DNA of 64,000 nucleotides from Rhyacophila brunnea (taxonomy: Eukaryota > Arthropoda > Insecta > Trichoptera > Rhyacophilidae), in assembly GCA_022495005.1 (NCBI GenBank), contig JAGYXB010000615.1, forward strand, positions 1 through 64,000, written 5' to 3'. The notes beneath the pieces were generated by a model that was not told the DNA's origin, made no database searches, and saw nothing but the letters and a program-made list of their open reading frames with translations. Below are positions 46,080 to 56,861 of the stretch, in pieces. Made by a program: the position numbers and the translations under genes. Positions within the stretch are counted from its first letter, which is position 1; each line of letters begins with the position of its first letter.

Positions 46080-48898
46080 ATGGACCATTTAGTGGCTCCT
46101 TCCACATCTAATTCGGTTGATGATGATGAGATAGTTAACACATTTTCTACCGAAATCAGTGGCATGACTGGAGTTCAATCTAGACCAAATCGATTGATCC
46201 CGCTGACTCCAAATAACGAAGGAGAAATAAGTGCCACAGTGGCCCACTTTACATTAGAACAACGAGGTAATTATGAGTTTTATTGTTCACTTTTACAACA
46301 AAAATAAACACTTTCTTGACTGAAATATGAACTGCAATCTGCTTCTATCGCGCACATTAGCTCAATGATGTATATATTTTCAGACTCTGTAATCATCGAC
46401 AAGGTTCGCAATAATTTTATGGATGATCAAGAGGTTCTTTCGACATCTGATTCCTTTGATAATGATGAGAAAGTGGACCCATTTTCTACCGACAGTGGAT
46501 CAGACTATGAACCACCACAGCATTCACTATCATCACACAGTGATGAAAACTCATCAAATGGTATTGGTAATATTGTAAATCGACTTTCAGCACCTGTCCT
46601 AGAGGTAATTAACTCTAGTCAAGCAGGGAAAAAAATACTAGAAAAAGACATCGTAATGAAGCTCTGTGGCGAAGAAATGTAATAAAAAAGCAGCGAAATT
46701 CTGGAAACGAATTTATAAACTGGAAAAACAATGTAATATGTGAGCGTCAAATGAAGGAACCCTCTCCTCAAACATGCGAATTTGGCTGTTCTATAAAAAT
46801 TATCCAAGAACAGAGGGTTGCAATATTTCATCAGTTTTGGAATTTAGGTGATATAAATCATCAACGTGAACCGCTTTGTTGAATTTAATAAAAAAAGAAC
46901 TACAATTGATATAAGTGAAGGTAGAGAAAGAAGTCATCGTAAAATGACTGACAACTCAAATTTTCTTTCAGAAGATCTTAACAAGATTAAAATATGCCAA
47001 TTGTTTTTAAACTCATTGACCATTCGTTATCAAATGGTTAAGACTGCTGCAAAGAATTCATACCACCTTAATTCAAGCACGGTTGCTCATGACAGCAGAG
47101 GGTTGGAGACGATATTTGCGGTAAGCGACCACATGAAGCAAAACGTGAGGGATCACATTAACAGCTTTTCTACAGTAAGCAGCCATTATTGCCGAAAAAA
47201 GACCACTAAGTAGTACTTGGATGCAGCATTAAATATAACAAAGATGTTTGACCTATATAAAAAAGACTACGAAGAAAAAAGCTTGACAGTAGCCATTGCT
47301 TCAATGTACCTCCATATAGAGGCATATTTTGTAATGAATTTAATTATTCTTTACTCCGAAGAAGGACTAGTATGACTTTTTCTTGAAATATGAGCAGAGC
47401 AGTAATGAAGAAAAAAATATTATGAAAGCAGAATATGATACCTACTGATCTAATAAATAAAGAAATTACCCGAAAGTTAAAATAAATGTCTGACTTGACT
47501 TTGGATATTCCTAGGTTATGGGGTTCCCACACATTACGTAGCTGATCCCCTTCATCTCTGGGATTTCATCTCTAGTATAGGTTTAGCTGAATTTACGTGT
47601 GCGATTTTTAGTTCGGATCTTGAGGAGATCTTTGTGAGGTATTTTGTCCTCATAAATGCAATTGGTGTTGTTGTAAGTAATTTTTTTTTTTTTACGTTAA
47701 AGTAAAATAGAAAGATTTTATGATTTTAAGTAAGTTAAGGGTTTTAAGTAAAAGAGTAAAAAAAAAAAAAAAAAGAGAAATCTTAGCATTTCCCTCCGTC
47801 ACCCTCACTCGAGCCACCGCCCGGGCCACCTCTACCTTCGTCCGCGGCTCTCTTCCACCTGCCAATCATCCGCCGCCGCAGACCCTCCGGTATCCAGACT
47901 TTTGATCCGACGACTTCAGGGGAGGAGGAGTTTTGAGTTGGCTTCATGGCGTTGTTCCAGACATCGGGGATCTTCGGCCGGGCCCATTCCATGCCAGCTC
48001 GCCAGTCAGCCGGTTTCAAAGGCGATCACCACACCAGCTCCAAGTCAAGGAGCTGGCAAACTTAAATAAAACGTTCCTATTGCGCAACAACAAGTCTTAC
48101 AAATCCCAGAGCAGAAGCCGTACAACTATACTATAAACATAAACTCAGTATTTATGATCTAGGATCACAACAAGGTCATTGTTTTATGTGGCATGAATCA
48201 ATTGGAATGAGAGGAGTGTGTGAAATTTGGAAGCTGTGTCTTTGATTTCATCAAATAACAGGTATCGGAAGGGATAAAAGAATTCATATTTTTTTCAAAT
48301 AATCGTGCTGGAAAAAATTGTATCCATTTCATGTACTGTATATACATGTTCTGTGCGGCCAATTTCTCTTGTAAAATAACACATATCTTTTCAGAAAAAG
48401 GTCACACGCAGAATGAAGTTGATTCAATTCATAGTGTTATTGAAAGGGCTGCCAAGAAAATACCAGTATATACACCGAGCTAGTGGTATTCAATAGCACG
48501 ATCAGCATGTAGGAAGAGACCCTACACCTACATTGCTTAAAATCAACAACCAAAAATTGGGATAAGGATGAACGTGGAATCAAATTTTCTTGGCAAAAGA
48601 TAAAACGAATCTCAGTAATGCCAGAAAATCCACACACACTCCAAATCGAGTACAACTTTGAAGATTCGCCTGCACCAGTTAATACAGCTGAGCGTAGCCG
48701 TGGACCACTAATTCAAAAGATAACTGACATCAAATTGATGCCAGTAAGAAGTTCGGTCATACCAATAGCTAAGCTAAAACATTGTGACCTAATGCATCTT
48801 TGCCGGGAGAAAATAATCCCTGTTGACTACCATTCTTTCTATACAGGACTGATCACCTCACCACAAGAAGTGAATAGGGATGAACCCGACAGTGATTA
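46080..48898 (+). pseudogene. Sola-like transposase, disrupted, with introns
   Basis: Parts are in order. Exon 1 (46080-46266) codes an acidic N-terminus and ends at a GGTAATT donor. The acceptor TATATATTTTCAG restarts the same frame at 46384. After a frameshift near 46670 comes a region with WKNNVICERQMKEPSP and CEFGCSIKIIQEQRVAIF. From 46866 to 47280 the frames contain KICQLFLNSLTIRYQMVKTA, SSHYCRKKTTK and YLDAALNITKMFDLYKKDY. From 48135, LSIYDLGSQQGHCFMWHESI. A second intron (48262-48394) leads to EKGHTQNEVDSIHSVIE, the most conserved block, and on to KIIPVDYHSFYTGL and a stop at 48898. This gene family is widespread in hemipteran genomes. Several frameshifts, stops and a 370-bp insertion make it inactive. 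Confidence 0.82.
47680..48061 (-). mobile_element. Retrotransposed GC-rich insert with poly(A) tail
   Basis: The insert interrupts the transposase. On the minus strand a GC-rich segment encodes an open frame (48019-47783) reading MKPADWRAGMEWARPKIPDV and then RRRMIGRWKRAADEG. A stop, an A/T-rich stretch and two A runs (15 or more near 47760 and about 13 near 47682 when read as complement) follow, so it was reverse-transcribed from an RNA with an A-rich 3' end. It may be the 3' end of a LINE or a processed host transcript. I do not recognise the protein. Confidence 0.65.
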
Positions 48899-49458
48899 AA
48901 TTAAAAATAATGCTTATGAGTAATAGGTTTTATTGCCTTTTCATTTATATAACTTCTTGAACTTTAACTTTTATTAATAACTACATTATATTATAAGTAC
49001 CTATGTTCATTGAAGTGTTTGGTAGATTTTGTGAATAAAAAAACTATGTCGTGAGATTTAATTTTTATTTAGTAGTGCTATACAAATTTAGCCTAACTTC
49101 CTAATGCGCTTAAGGTACCATTTTTTATTGCCTTATGTTCGCGTTCAAATACCTTAACTCAATTAAGATAGTTCTGATCTGAATTATTGTAGTACAACTA
49201 TATCCTAATAGTTATGCAGAACAAGCTTAACTCAAATAAGATAGTGCTGATTTCAAATACTGTAGTGCAAAAGTAGCCTATCTGCATAAAATATGTGACG
49301 GAATATACTTTTTGGTATTTTTTTTTCACATAAACAAAGCATTTAACCAAATTTTATATGTACAGTTTTCAAATTATTGACGAAATAAAGTTTAAAAGTG
49401 CTCTCCTGTAAAATGTCTAAAAATCAGTTAGGCTAGTTCTGCAATAAGGGGACGAAGT

Positions 49459-49490
49459 ATACAACACCGGACCGGACACGAGTTTAGAGA
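49459..49490. repeat. Repeat C, copy 2, right part
   Basis: Resumes after the transposon with ATACAACACCGGACCGGACACG, equivalent to the sequence after 11705. Confidence 0.6.
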
Positions 49491-49860
49491 GCCGGTCATT
49501 CCCGTGTTTTACTTTCAGAATGGGTAATACCTGTATTAGCTGTTAAATGGGTATTTTTTTACAGCTGATTTTTATATTAATTTTACTAATAATATGCTTA
49601 TCGTGATTTTCTTGAAACTGTTAATACATGTGAAGATTTTTGCTAAAGAACATATTATGTTTTATTTACTTGTATAATAGAGCATAAAAGGTACAGTTAT
49701 GTCCCGATTTACATGGGTAGATGAAAACATCTATTCCACGAATAATCAATTTCTCAATAAATTCAAAACACTAATAAAAATATTCAAAACTACACAATTA
49801 TCTTCATATTAACATCTCGTCCATAACACCTTAAAGACATGAACATATTAGAAAAATATT
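49491..49860. other. AT-rich stretch without recognised genes
   Basis: Nothing recognisable was seen. Confidence 0.4.
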
Positions 49861-49864
49861 TGTT

Positions 49865-50110
49865 CCGATCAGGACTATAATCTGCATCCGTCGCATTGCG
49901 GGTAATGTGCTATTAAGCCACCGAGGCCATAAGGATTTACATAGATTATCTTTTTTACCATATCCGCTCCTCAGTTAAGCATGATACCACGACGGACTAC
50001 CATACTCACGGAATCTCAGAGGCTCGTTAGACTTTCATCAGATTTTACGAGTGTTTTATGTTAGCCAATCATTCAACCTATTAAGAATTTACTAGATGCA
50101 AATTCTAACT
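49865..50110 (-). mobile_element. Diverged tRNA-derived SINE fragments
   Basis: 49950-50105 resembles the SINE1 body in reverse (TACCATATCCGCTCCTC, TTTTACGAGTGTTTTATGTT, AGCCAATCATTCAACCTATT) with heavy divergence. 49865-49932 looks like a separate reversed tRNA-like head (complement GGCCTCGGTGGCTTAATAGC, ending CCTGATCGGAAC). Confidence 0.45.
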
Positions 50111-50329
50111 TTTGATTCACAGTTGAAGAAGTTCGTTCATCCACACCTCCATCGAGGGCGTTATATTAATTAATCAAAATATAACTAGGTATTCAAATAT
50201 TTCTTTAATTAAAAAATAAAATAAGTGGTCCCTGAACCCTTACTATTGAATAAAACGTATTTCTAATATTTAAAATAAAAAAACGATTACTTATCTATTA
50301 AATACAAATATTTTTATTAATCCATTTCT

Positions 50330-50745
50330 TTTCTTCAACGAATAATTCACAGGATTTGATAATGTAACATTCCATTATATTGAACATACATAACTTGAAA
50401 ACACCTCAGATGTATACATATATATAGAAAAAATCATATTAGAAAAAAATACGATGCTCGACGTGATTTGAACCCGTATAACCACTGGTATCGCGCCAAC
50501 TGTGCATCAACCACATGCATGTGCATTAAACACTCAATAATAACGTAATTTGATAAGAATTTCATGTATTACCTAGTTTAAATTATCACATTTAGATAGG
50601 AGGATCGTACCATAATTGGTTAATGCACAGTTGGCGCGATACCAGTGGTTATACGGGTTTAAATCCCGTCGAGATATGATAAAATATGTTTTTTTCTGGT
50701 GGGTATATATCTGAGGTGTTTTCAAGTTATCTATGTTCACATACA
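50330..50745. mobile_element. Palindromic SINE2 dimer, copy e
   Basis: The left arm (reverse) runs CAACGAATAATTCACAGGAT, AATGTAACATTCC, ATACATAACTTGAAAACACC, then a tRNA-like head with GATTTGAACCCGTATAACCA. The right arm (forward) has the same head, CAGTTGGCGCGATACCAGTG and ACGGGTTTAAATCCCGT (a perfect T-arm), then the body through GAGGTGTTTTCAAGTTAT. The centre (50512-50600) holds the spacer ACGTAATTTGATAAGAATTT, shared with the dimer at 56450. It is thus two tRNA-derived units arranged head to head. Confidence 0.85.
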
Positions 50746-50749
50746 AATG

Positions 50750-51530
50750 TATTTAATTTTAATTCTTATTTCTTACGTCTTAAATCTTATATATATATAT
50801 TTTATTTATTTGTTAGGGAAACAAACAGTTACATTTATCTTACAAAAATATGTTTAAAAATAGAATAATGAAAAGTTATTGCAACCAGCAAAGTCTCCAT
50901 ACATAAATTATAATAGAGTTAAGCCTAACAAGATAGAAAGTAAGAATAACATAACTATAAAGAAATTTCATAAGAAAAATGAGCAAGAATAATTAATAAT
51001 TATATACAAAAAACATTTTTTTTAATAATATGTAATTATATATATATATCTATTTATACAAAATTTTGGAGATTGAAAAGATATTATATCCAATGTAGCC
51101 ACTATATTAGCACAATATTATAGTGCATTGTAAACCTTTCATAATTAATTATTACTTTAATGTCCCCGTCAGTGACAAAGTGCGAGCGAATTTTTATTTT
51201 CTGCTCACATTGGCAAGACAAGCGGCTGCCGAAACGTGCCCAACGCCGGATATCTGAACATTATTCACAGTAAAGCTTTCACTATTTCGTTATTAGCCGA
51301 TTATTAAATTTATCATATTATTTATTATTCATTACCATCGATTGCATTGGTCGTTTTGGGTCGTGCTCTTGTTAGACCTACCTAACTAAATCATTCATTA
51401 AGTCCGATGCATTTGAGTTCACCCAGTGGTGTCACACAAAATATAAATTTAATATAAAAACTTTTGTGTAAAATATCTAACATTCCATTTAGTATTCACC
51501 ACATAGAAAAAATATGTAATACGACACGTG
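50750..51530. other. AT-rich stretch without recognised genes
   Basis: Contains a (TA)n run near 50790 and another near 51045. No gene was seen. Confidence 0.4.
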
Positions 51531-51534
51531 TTTC

Positions 51535-51794
51535 CCAACTTTCCAAGATGACCACAGAACAGATTAATTAATAGAATTCTGGTAGGCTATATCCCGCAGG
51601 GTATTGAATGTGTGATTGTCCTACGAAAATGAACCACACATTTTAAACGTGCAATAGTATGAGTTGCAACCTTAAAATAGATCATTATTGAATGAGCATC
51701 AGTGCATCAACTGAGAGCCGTTGTCAGAATAAAATACAAGAGTATTCTTACCACGTGTTTAACTTTATCTCATATTCTTCCACACTCGAGATCA
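51535..51794 (+). repeat. Repeat D, copy 4, truncated
   Basis: Forward, from ACCACAGAACAGATTAATTA to TTCCACACTCGAGATC, where it stops abruptly at a GC-rich junction. Confidence 0.75.
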
Positions 51795-52426
51795 TGGCCC
51801 CCACAAGGGGGGGGCTGAGAGGGCTCTAGCCTAGGGGCCCGGGCTCAGGAAGGGCCCGACGTGACGAGTCGGCGATATGAGTGAGATAAACACAGACCAC
51901 ATATTTGCTCTAATAGTGAAAAAAAGTCGCCTGCGATAATTCAAATGGATATAGGTACATATTAAAAGTACAAAAAATCGCTAAAAATATTATTTCTGAA
52001 TTCCCTGAAGATGACATTCCAATCTCTCCCACTTAATTGTAATTTGAGATCTTATCGGCTATCCCTTTCTCCACTTCATCTAGTAGCATTGACAATACGA
52101 TTTAGAATACTATATGATTAAAAAGCGTATCATATTAAGTGGATACCAAGTGAAAGATAAATCTTACAAATCATCACGAATTACCACCAAGTAAACGCCG
52201 AATCTCTTAAAAAATGAAGCGGTTAGCTCAAAACATATAGGTATTATAATTTCATATTGAAATCAGTGGTAGAACTGCAGTACAAACTTATCTGTAATTT
52301 TGTTCCACCAGCATCAAAAAAGTGGCATGCGGCGCAAATTTGCTTATTTGCTTTAAGATTTAAAAAAAACATGTACTATTTTATCATTTTGGGGATAAGT
52401 TTATAGCCCGAACATACTGTCAACCT
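51795..52426. mobile_element. Unclassified element with GC-rich end
   Basis: It starts at the break in repeat D with CCCCCACAAGGGGGGGG and GGGGCCCGGGCTCAGGAAGG, then becomes AT-rich. The sequence resumes after the R1 copy at 53652. The start resembles G/C-rich termini of some hAT elements, but no matching end or transposase was recognised. Confidence 0.3.
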
Positions 52427-53414
52427 TCGACGGCCACCCACGGTTCGTTTTGGCCAGACCTCAGTGCGTTTCTCCGAAAGGGTTACGTATCTGGGAGTAA
52501 TTCTTGATGACAAGCTGTCTTTCGTTCACCACGCCAAGACGGCCGTCTCTAAGGCCAGTTCGGCCTATCAGAGAATGGCCCGAATGGCGGGCAGCAATTG
52601 GGGACTTAAGCCTAGAGCCCTTAAGGTTGCATACGGCGCAATTTTCATGGGAATTGCCGGTTACGCCTCCAGCATTTGGCATTCCCGAGTAAACTCCTTA
52701 ACTCTCGTGAGACGCGCACTAATAAGCGGGCAGCGACTTGCGCTGATCTCGCTTACCAAAGCCTACCGCACAACTTCTACTGACGCGCTTGCCGTACTCG
52801 CGGGGGTGCTACCCCTCGATCTGCACGTCCAAGTCAGAGGATCGATCACCTTCCTCTTGAGGGGGATCAGCACAATACTCGCCGGTGTCCATCTGACACC
52901 ACCGCAGAGATCCGAGGACGTTCCTTACAGGAAGACTGTAAGTGACATTGTGTATAAGACCGCATTTGCGGCATGGTAGGCGAGTGGTATGGTAGGCACA
53001 CTTACCGTTTTTTTCCAGGCGTATTCTGCAAGCACCAAACTAGAAGACTCCAACCTTTGCATTAGCATTTGGATTAGCCAGTTCCTCGCCGGCCATGGCA
53101 ACTTCGCCACCAGACTACACGAGTTTGGCTTGATAGTAGATGGGCCGGGTTGTACCTCCGGGCATGACCACCAAGATGTTGAACACATCCTCTGGGATTG
53201 CCCGCTTATGGAATTCGAACGAGCGGAGCTGTTTGCCAGGGTCCGTCCTCACACGGGCCCAATTGGTCATCGAGATCTGGTAGCAACCGAGGCCAACTTT
53301 ACGGCATTTGAGAAATTTGCAGCGTCGTATGGGGAGCGGGATAGTCCCGACTCTTCTGTAGACTCGTCCATTTCAATTCGTGACACTCAGTATGCGGGTA
53401 CACAAAGCGCTTAA
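52427..53414 (+). pseudogene. R1-type ORF2 C-terminus, frameshifted
   Basis: From 52427 the frame runs through VTYLGVILDDKLSFVHHAKT, the thumb-region YLG(V/I)xLD motif common to R1/TRAS-type LINEs, to LFLLRGISTIL-like residues and KTAFAAW, then a stop at 52977. A second frame from 52989 continues with FLAGHGNFATRLHEFGL and CTSGHDHQDVEHILWDCPLM, matching the C-terminal Cys/His motif (C..G..H...H.LW.C), and ends at TQSA (53414). Two overlapping frames show at least one frameshift. Polymerase and endonuclease domains are missing, so the copy is inert. Confidence 0.9.
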
Positions 53415-53643
53415 CGTCAGCGGATAGCAGAGCCAGTCCAAAAAACAAAAATTTTCTTTCTTAACTTTCTTCTTTAAGCACTACGGTGCATGGTTGCAGC
53501 ATCAGTCCCGTGCGGCTCCGTCTCGGGACGGAATGAGCACTTAAAATCACTTCTTTCAGACACGTTTAAAGCGTCATAGAAAGCGGCCGTGCATATACAC
53601 GGTTGTGCATATATGACGGGTGGTGGTGGGCACTTTAACGTAT
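52427..53643 (+). mobile_element. R1-clade LINE, 1.2-kb 3' copy with TSD
   Basis: Contains the end of the reverse transcriptase and the C-terminal zinc-knuckle region plus the 3' UTR. Flanks TGTCAACCT at 52418-52426 and 53643-53651 form a 9-bp target-site duplication. The sequence is GC-richer than its surroundings. It is the longer sister of 395-726 and retains the segment deleted there. R1 elements normally insert in 28S rDNA; this copy does not. Confidence 0.9.
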
Positions 53644-53651
53644 GTCAACCT

Positions 53652-54120
53652 AAATAACTCAAACATTGTAGGATCAAAACCTCTGTAATGTAATTCTTTC
53701 ACTTCCACCTCAATTCAATTTATATATTTCACATTTATTTCAGTTTGATTTTTAATAAAAAATACATAAGTAAGTATTATAAAACTAAACAATAAATTAC
53801 TAGGAATTAGATTTTTTGCGAGAGTGTCAGAATTTAAAATTCCGCTACTGATCTGAAACTATTAATGATTCATTTAATTAAATTGCTACAGATGTCCATA
53901 ATATATTCCACACCTCATCATTAGGGCTATTTTAGATATAAGTACATTATTTTTTAATACTTATTATATTATGTACTTCCTTGTATTTATAAATATCATT
54001 GTGAATTGTGATACTTATTTTTCGTGGGATGTTTTAAAATTCATAAGTTATGTAGTTTTAATGAATTTGACTTTCGTCGAACGGTTTGTTCGAAATTCTC
54101 GATTTTATCAAGCGGTATGT
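53652..54120. other. AT-rich stretch without recognised genes
   Basis: Probably the remainder of the host element that the R1 copy entered. No coding sequence was recognised. Confidence 0.4.
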
Positions 54121-54128
54121 ATGACGCC

Positions 54129-54717
54129 CAGTGGCGAAGGGTGGAGGTAGGCTGTTAAAATTTCCCATAAATAGTGCACATTAAACTTTGGTAGTCATAC
54201 ATATTTGTTTTTATTGTACCAAGACTACAATTTACAGATGGTATCGGTTAGTAATTAAAAATCAATTCAACCCTGCAACCTTGCACATACAAACGATAAT
54301 AGTTTTGGTATATTTTGGGCGATACGATAAAATTGTGCACACTTTTTCATTCAAAGTATTTGTTTTCGTTGGATTAAAAATACATATTACATATATTGTT
54401 GGTTCATTTTTTTAAATTCATTAAGCCCTGCCTCATCCAAACTATAATAGATAAAAATATTATTCTATCTATAAAATATCCAAAGATATAAATGATTTAA
54501 TTCCATAATTTTAGATATTTCATATAAATACGAGAATTTTTTGACAACTATCTATTATGGCTTGGTTTTGCAGGCTGTAATTGAATTTTAAAAACTAACC
54601 AACACCATCTGTAAATTGTATTATTATTTCATTGAAAACGAATACGTATGACTGACAAAGTTTACTGCGAACCATTTATGGCGGATCTTAACAGCCTATC
54701 TCCACCCTTCGCCACTG
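54129..54717. mobile_element. hAT MITE, CAGTGGCGAAGG family, copy 2 (589 bp)
   Basis: Begins CAGTGGCGAAGGGTGGAGGT and ends CCACCCTTCGCCACTG. Inverted arms of about 120 bp include ACAGATGGT and its complement. The flanks are the perfect 8-bp duplication ATGACGCC (54121-54128 and 54718-54725). No coding capacity. Confidence 0.95.
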
Positions 54718-55159
54718 ATGACGCCTTGATTGACACCACTGCACCGAACATAATAAGTATATATATAGAAATCGATAAAACAGCGCCTTTTTAACAACGA
54801 TAATAAAAATGTATTAAACCGTATGCCTTTCTAATCCTACCATTAAAAATGATATAACCGTGATATCATGCATTTTATATTTGGGGTTACTTGCAAATCA
54901 CGTAATTTAATATTTTATAGAGGTCGCCAAGTTGATAAAATGACAATGGACTGTATACGTCAATCGGCGAGTGGATAACCACTGAACCGATAATTCAGTC
55001 ATACAATCATAATTGAGCCAATGAGCCCTAAAAGGCGTAGGTACTAAAACTAGCTGGATCGACGAACTTATATAGATCGGCGGATATATGTACCAAAGAG
55101 AGTAGACATTCAATCAACTATGTGTTAACTCCGGCTGATAATGATATATGATAAACTTC

Positions 55160-55620
55160 ATCTTCTTTTTTCACCCTGTCACGACCCAGCATAGGGCAAG
55201 CATAAGTTCGCACCACTTCCCTCGATCCATCGCTAACTCTTACGCCTCCTGCCATTTCAGACCTGCAGAGCGTAGATCGCTTTTGTAGCACCGCTGTATG
55301 GTTATTGAAGGCCGGCCACGACTTTTGCTGACAAACTCGGGTGTTTGTAACATGGTCTTATCAATGTACCCCTAAGATTCGGCGGATACATCGATTTTCA
55401 AAGCTCAAAAGCCGAGACCTTTGTAGCTTGGCAAGATGCTATGTCTCACAGCCATACAAGAGCACAGATAGCACAGATAACACGCACGCGTTGAACAAAC
55501 GACATTTGGTCCTCACAGAATACAGCCTTGACCACCATGCGACTCCAAGTTGGCTGAATGCAGCCTGCCATACCCATGCGGATTCCAAGCTCAATAGAAA
55601 CACCACCATCATTATATTAT
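55160..55620 (-). pseudogene. Decayed LINE reverse-transcriptase C-terminus
   Basis: Minus-strand frames contain CALVWL-DIASCQATKVSAF, ENRCIRRILGVH, DHVTNT and DGSREVVRTYACPMLGRDR. The RRILG(V)HW.DHVTN block is typical of RTE- and I-like LINE C-termini. Stops and frameshifts are numerous. Confidence 0.75.
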
Positions 55621-55659
55621 TAACTACTCTAAGATAATTTCATTTCGATACTTTTATAT

Positions 55660-55740
55660 TAAAATTCAAATTTATTCATTTACGTTGAGCGAACTTCACA
55701 AATTATAAATTTAAGGCGTTCACAACATTTCGTTGATAAA
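55660..55740 (-). mobile_element. LINE A 3' tail, distal part
   Basis: Reversed tail (complement ATGTTGTGAACGCCTTAAAT). Repeat B (55829-56270) lies between it and its C-terminal part at 56305-56400. Confidence 0.75.
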
Positions 55741-55828
55741 AATGATATAGGTAGTTTGAAAACTGTATAAAAAAACAAATAAATAAATTCAGTATTAAAG
55801 AAACAATATAAAGAGTAAATACAAATAA

Positions 55829-56270
55829 TTACAAGACAAAAAGAACTTTTTATATACAACGTTTTTAAATTTTCTGTTGAATCATATAAACTTGACTTGA
55901 CTAGCTTAAACGATCAAAAAATTTTGTACTTGATAGATATACTGAATAATAAAATGTCATTTCATATTGATTTCCATAGTAACGCACGTATATATTATTT
56001 AATAATAATTTAGTTGCTAGGACCCACTAGCAACCAATAATGGTATCGAAATAACTTTTCATATAAAACAGAATTAACTAAAAATGAATTCAATTCTACT
56101 TAAAGATGGCTAAAAGAATTTAAAAAATGCATTGGCATCGTGTTCTGATATATTATAAAAGATTCAAATGTCTAGCTAGTCGGGAAGTTAGTTAAAAATA
56201 TATTGCAAGATTTGTACTGGATAAACAAGCACCGGACAAATAAGAATACGACCTAATAAAAACGTTGTAA
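55829..56270 (+). repeat. Repeat B, copy 3
   Basis: TTACAAGACAAAAAGAACTT start, CATATTGATTTCCATAGTAA, TTGCTAGGACCCACTAGCAA and an AACGTTGTAA end. It is inserted in the LINE A 3' UTR. Confidence 0.85.
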
Positions 56271-56304
56271 AATAAAGAAGATACATGGAACTCATGGAAG
56301 TATA

Positions 56305-56400
56305 CCGACCCTATGTTAAGAATTTATAAAACAACGCCCAAAGAATATTCATACTCACGTGGGTGAAATATATATGGTCGACGGTCGTTGATCTGTTCCA
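56305..56400 (-). mobile_element. LINE A C-terminal fragment
   Basis: On the minus strand TCACCCACGTGAGTATGAAT and the TTCTTAACATAGGGTC stop region match 62850-62900 and 31060-31110. Confidence 0.7.
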
Positions 56401-56449
56401 ACCTCTGATGTTACAATAATTGTGTAAAACATGTATAATAAACTAATTC

Positions 56450-56815
56450 TTTTATTCAACGAATAAGACACAAGATTTGAGAATGTAACATTCTATATAT
56501 TAAACATACATAGTTTGAAAACATCTCATGCATATACACACTATAAAAAATCTTATTATAGAAAAAAACGACACTATTATAACGTAATTCGATAAGTATT
56601 TCATGCAACCACTACTAGTTAAAATCGTTGTAATTAAGTAGGATGCCCGTAGCTTAATTGGAAAAGCACACTGGCGCGAATACAGGTTCAAGTTACGTCG
56701 GGTGTCGTATTTTTTTCTACAAAATTTTTTTTTCTAGTGTGTATATGCATGAGATGTTTTCAAACTATGTATGTTTAATATATTATAGAATGTTACATTC
56801 TCAAATCTTGTGTCT
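56450..56815. mobile_element. Palindromic SINE2 dimer, copy f
   Basis: The outer arms (56460-56575 and 56700-56815) are close inverted copies, for example ATACATAGTTTGAAAACATC against GATGTTTTCAAACTATGTAT. The right half has a tRNA-like head, GTAGCTTAATTGG with GGTTCAAGTTACG; the left half lacks it. The central spacer CTACTAGTTAAAATCGTTGT is shared with 33800-33830. Confidence 0.88.
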
Positions 56816-56861
56816 TCTCATATTCCAACAAAATTAAAATATGTTTATTTACATATTATAT

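Larger units (their letters stand above)
45723..49454 (+). mobile_element. Sola-like DNA transposon, 3.7 kb
   Basis: Ends are perfect 36-bp inverted repeats (45723-45758 and 49419-49454) starting CGTCCCCTTATTGCAGAACT. Flanks are AAGT on both sides (45719-45722 and 49455-49458), a 4-bp target-site duplication, which is the Sola-superfamily length. Copies of an AGCCTAACT-like motif lie in both subterminal regions (45740, 45909, 49090, 49272, 49430), plausible transposase binding sites. The coding region is broken but recognisable. The element interrupts repeat C, so it is younger than that copy. Superfamily assignment rests on TSD length and remembered protein motifs. Confidence 0.88.

Noticed and set aside
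50590..50670. tRNA gene with a perfect T-arm
   Set aside because: It is mirrored in the left arm and part of the palindromic SINE2 dimer; the anticodon and acceptor regions do not form a good tRNA.
52461..53188. Minus-strand frames over the R1 copy
   Set aside because: They oppose the R1 ORF, which carries the recognised motifs.
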